Assembly (NCBI GenBank): GCA_039972875.1
Contig: JBDWMA010000063.1
Span: 1-64,000 of the forward strand
From: Pseudoruegeria sp039972875
Lineage (GTDB): Bacteria; Pseudomonadota; Alphaproteobacteria; Rhodobacterales; Rhodobacteraceae
Length of the DNA stretch: 64,000 nt
Direction of reading: 5' to 3'
Shown: positions 61,835 to 64,000 of the stretch, in pieces
Position numbering within the stretch: the first letter of the stretch is position 1
Layout: every line of letters starts with the position of its first letter
Translations under genes and position numbers: made by a program
The notes under the pieces: generated by a model
The model's database searches: none
What the model was told of the DNA's origin: nothing
What the model saw: only the letters and a program-made list of their open reading frames with translations

Positions 61835-62139
61835 TAAAGCGCACCCATAACCTTTTGATTAAAACCATATACTTTACGGTCCCCAGAAATTGGGACCAGC
61901 TGCACTTCACGGCTTTGTCCCGGCTCAAATCGCACGGCTGTTCCCGCTGCAATATCCAACCGCATGCCGCGGGCTTGGTCACGATCAAAAGTAAGACCAG
62001 CATTGGTTTCGGCGAAATGATAATGGCTTCCGACTTGAATAGGCCGATCGCCCGTGTTGGACACCATCAAGCGCGAGCTTTCGGCACCGTCGTTCAGGGT
62101 GATGTCACCTTCAGCAGGAAAATACTCTCCGGGTATCAT
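61834..62139 (-). CDS. ureB: Urease beta subunit
   Basis: 101 residues: MIPGEYFPAEGDITLNDG, SNTGDRPIQVGSHYHFAETN, and RLDIAAGTAVRFEPGQSREVQLV are canonical UreB. Structural subunit of the urease trimer. It starts 14 bases after ureA. Confidence 0.96.
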   Translation of the reverse strand: MIPGEYFPAEGDITLNDGAESSRLMVSNTGDRPIQVGSHYHFAETNAGLTFDRDQARGMRLDIAAGTAVRFEPGQSREVQLVPISGDRKVYGFNQKVMGAL

Positions 62140-62153
62140 GGGATCGCCTCTCT

Positions 62154-62456
62154 TTATCGGATCGGGTGGTGCACGGTGACAAGCTTTGTACCGTCGGGAA
62201 ACGTCGCTTCAACTTGCACATCGTGGATCATCTCTGCGATTCCGGGCATACATTGATCCCTGCGGATCACATGGGCTCCGGCTTCCATCAATTCGGCCAC
62301 CGTACGACCATCGCGAGCACCTTCGACAACAAAATCTGTGATCAACGCGATAGCTTCTGGGTGATTTAGTTGCACTCCGCGCTCAAGCCGTCCACGCGAC
62401 ACCATCGCCGCAAGACTGATAAGCAGTTTGTCTTTTTCTCTGGGTGTCAGATTCAT
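62154..62456 (-). CDS. ureA: Urease gamma subunit
   Basis: 100 residues beginning MNLTPREKDKLLISLAAMVSRGRLERGVQLNHPEAIALI and containing VEATFPDGTKLVTVHHPI; standard UreA. It is ten bases after ureD. Confidence 0.96.
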   Translation of the reverse strand: MNLTPREKDKLLISLAAMVSRGRLERGVQLNHPEAIALITDFVVEGARDGRTVAELMEAGAHVIRRDQCMPGIAEMIHDVQVEATFPDGTKLVTVHHPIR

Positions 62457-62465
62457 TTTCGTCCT

Positions 62466-63287
62466 TCACATTTGCCAAACACGCGGCATAGGAGCACCGC
62501 GCAGTTGAGTCACAATACGTGCAACGGCCAAGCGCAACGGCCAGCCATCCTTTGCCATTAAACGCAGCACAGTTTTTCCATTCCATCCAGATACGGCCAC
62601 AGAGACCGCCGGATCATTGTCTAAATCACGCAAAGTTGCAGCCACATCCTCTGCCCCCTGCGCAACGAACGCGATTGTGGATAAAGCCGTTGCCTCTCCA
62701 AACATCGCAGCTCCGGAGCGGGCCCGTAACGTTTCGCCAGTGATCTTCAACGGTTCGATAAAAACGGGCACACCATCCCGCAGCACATGACGCGCGTCAA
62801 AGAAACTCAGGTCATTTAGCGCTTCACCCATCGCCATACGACCTAAGATCACGGTTTCGACCATCAAAACAGAGGCTGATCCGTGCAATTGAACTTCGCT
62901 GCGCCGGGAGACGTTCGATTCATCAAAGAGGATCGTTTCCTGCGGCAACCAATCAAGCCGCGCCCCATCTGCAACAGACAGATTGACTGAAATTTCACCA
63001 GTGCCACCGCAGCTTTTATACGCTCTTTCTGCAGTTTGCGTGGTCCCCGTGACCTGCGCCCCTGCCCCTACATTCAGTGTATAATTCAATCGATCCCCCC
63101 CCGTGATGCCCCCAGCCGTATTGAGGAACACAACTTCTGGCACGGGTTGATGGATCTGAGGCAGAAAGACTTTGGCGCAGCCAGACTGATGCAGATCATC
63201 CAGGCAGACACGTCCACCACGCATCGACATACCTACGGCCGCCTTACCGGCGGCACGCTGCATTTTGATCTGGCCGGAATCAAGCAT
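62466..63287 (-). CDS. ureD: Urease accessory protein UreD
   Basis: 273 residues. UreD features: PVPEVVFLNTAGGITGGDRLNYTLNVGAGAQVTGTTQTAERAYKS and DWLPQETILFDESNVSRRSEVQL. It provides the scaffold for nickel insertion. AAGGA precedes ATG 63287 at good spacing. First gene of the ureDAB-lprI-C block. Confidence 0.94.
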   Translation of the reverse strand: MLDSGQIKMQRAAGKAAVGMSMRGGRVCLDDLHQSGCAKVFLPQIHQPVPEVVFLNTAGGITGGDRLNYTLNVGAGAQVTGTTQTAERAYKSCGGTGEISVNLSVADGARLDWLPQETILFDESNVSRRSEVQLHGSASVLMVETVILGRMAMGEALNDLSFFDARHVLRDGVPVFIEPLKITGETLRARSGAAMFGEATALSTIAFVAQGAEDVAATLRDLDNDPAVSVAVSGWNGKTVLRLMAKDGWPLRLAVARIVTQLRGAPMPRVWQM

Positions 63288-63504
63288 GGGGTGATCCTTG
63301 TAATTAGGTGGACCCTAAAATTGTGCAACCGGGGGCAACAAGCATTTTGACTAGAAATCAAGCGCTGCTGTGGTGAATTTTCACGCAATCGCCCAAAATA
63401 TAGACATAATGCGTAAAGTTGTCTTAATCCTTGATCAATTGTTGTACCGCTTAAAACCGCTATTTCCTCTAGAAAACCACGTCACAATTGTGTAGCGCAA
63501 AGCC

Positions 63505-64000
63505 ATGACCCAAAGCATCACCATCCGCCGCCCCGACGACTGGCATTTGCATCTGCGCGATGGCGCAATGCTACAAGCCGTTCTACCTGAAACCTCTCGC
63601 CATTTTGGTCGCGCTATTATTATGCCCAATCTGGTGCCGCCCGTGGTGACAGCCGCCGATGCCAGCGCTTATCGCGACCGCATTTTGGCCGCACTCCCAC
63701 AGGGTGCAGATTTCACGCCACTGATGATGTTGTACCTCACAGAGGACACAGATCCCCAAGATGTTGCCGCCGCTCATGCAAGCGGACTTGTAACGGGGGT
63801 AAAACTATACCCAGCAGGTGCCACCACCAACTCTGCATCTGGTGTGACAAATTTCGAAAAAGTGCGTCCTATCTTTGAAAAGATGGCTGAAATCGGTATG
63901 CCTTTGTGTATGCACGGAGAAGTCACAGACCATGACATTGACATTTTTGACCGGGAAGCGGTCTTTATTGATCGTGTGCTTGATCCAATCCGTCGCGCAA
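63505..64000 (+). CDS. pyrC: Dihydroorotase (3' end outside window)
   Basis: 165 codons are visible from ATG 63505, open to the window edge. The zinc HxH is WHLHLRDG, the carbamylated lysine is in GVKLYPAGATTNS, and a zinc histidine in CMHGEV. It is the class II homodimeric PyrC of pyrimidine synthesis, converting carbamoyl-aspartate to dihydroorotate. It is divergent from ureD with a 217-base gap. Confidence 0.93.
   Translation, partial: MTQSITIRRPDDWHLHLRDGAMLQAVLPETSRHFGRAIIMPNLVPPVVTAADASAYRDRILAALPQGADFTPLMMLYLTEDTDPQDVAAAHASGLVTGVKLYPAGATTNSASGVTNFEKVRPIFEKMAEIGMPLCMHGEVTDHDIDIFDREAVFIDRVLDPIRRA

Noticed and set aside
1..64000. tRNA, rRNA, CRISPR, insertion sequences or prophage
   Set aside because: The gaps between genes contain no cloverleaf, regular direct-repeat array, transposase frame or flanking terminal repeat that I could find by reading.

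Overview
The window is a gene-dense stretch of an alphaproteobacterial chromosome, most likely a marine member of the Rhodobacteraceae (Roseobacter group). This rests on gene content and protein character, not a database search. Supporting features are two TRAP transporter operons, an alphaproteobacterial assimilatory sulfite reductase operon (cysG, DUF2849, cysI, cysH, DUF934, fpr), Bpt-type arginyltransferase, GlnE, a RSP_2648-type PIN protein, a DUF6778-like lipoprotein and a urease cluster with an LprI-like insert. Base composition looks moderate for the family. I see no rRNA, tRNA, CRISPR array, prophage or insertion sequence, so this looks like core chromosome with a few accessory pockets.

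Layout. 1-1.7 kb: two secreted proteins sharing a ~58-residue repeat, then an M48 metalloprotease. 1.8-4.2 kb (minus): PIN protein, RlmI-type rRNA methyltransferase, lipoprotein. 4.4-6.9 kb: Entner-Doudoroff genes edd-eda behind a LacI-type operator. 7-9.3 kb: a beta-lactamase-fold hydrolase and an AhpD-like protein divergent from a TetR regulator. 9.3-10.1 kb holds only a possible broken reading frame. 10.1-13.1 kb (minus): glnE and a small partner. 13.4-16.9 kb: DUF2852, RDD, arginyltransferase, VOC and thiolase genes. 17-23.8 kb: a TakP-like TRAP operon divergent from a Cache histidine kinase/LuxR response regulator pair. 23.8-24.5 kb: tandem Lin0512 genes. 24.8-27.4 kb: ilvB-ilvN behind a readable leader-peptide attenuator. 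27.4-30.8 kb: EF-hand protein, ECF sigma factor, tgt and a PhyH-type dioxygenase. 30.9-34.9 kb: AraC regulator, DUF59 protein, SatD-like protein, DUF3307 protein, A-type Fe-S carrier and tpiA. 35-43.4 kb (minus): SLC13 permease, dctPQM, dctD and dctB. 43.5-50.8 kb: cytochrome P450, Lrp regulator and the six-gene sulfite/sulfate reduction operon. 50.9-54.7 kb: Ala-rich repeat protein, infC, and a molybdopterin-binding/XdhC pair. 55-57.2 kb: glycosyltransferase and a roseobacter-type protein of unknown function. 57.2-63.3 kb (minus): urease genes in two blocks (ureD-A-B-lprI-C and ureE-F-G) separated by two DUF1127 genes. The window ends inside pyrC.

The metabolic picture is a marine heterotroph taking up C4-dicarboxylates and other organic acids by TRAP systems, using the Entner-Doudoroff route for sugars, reducing sulfate for cysteine, hydrolysing urea for nitrogen and tuning glutamine synthetase with GlnE. 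The observations I think most worth checking are: the ilvBN attenuator; a DctD homologue with a broken Walker A lysine and no GAFTGA loop although DctD-like binding sites lie upstream of dctP; an apparent AUA start codon for infC; the secreted repeat proteins; and the broken frame near 9.5-9.9 kb.
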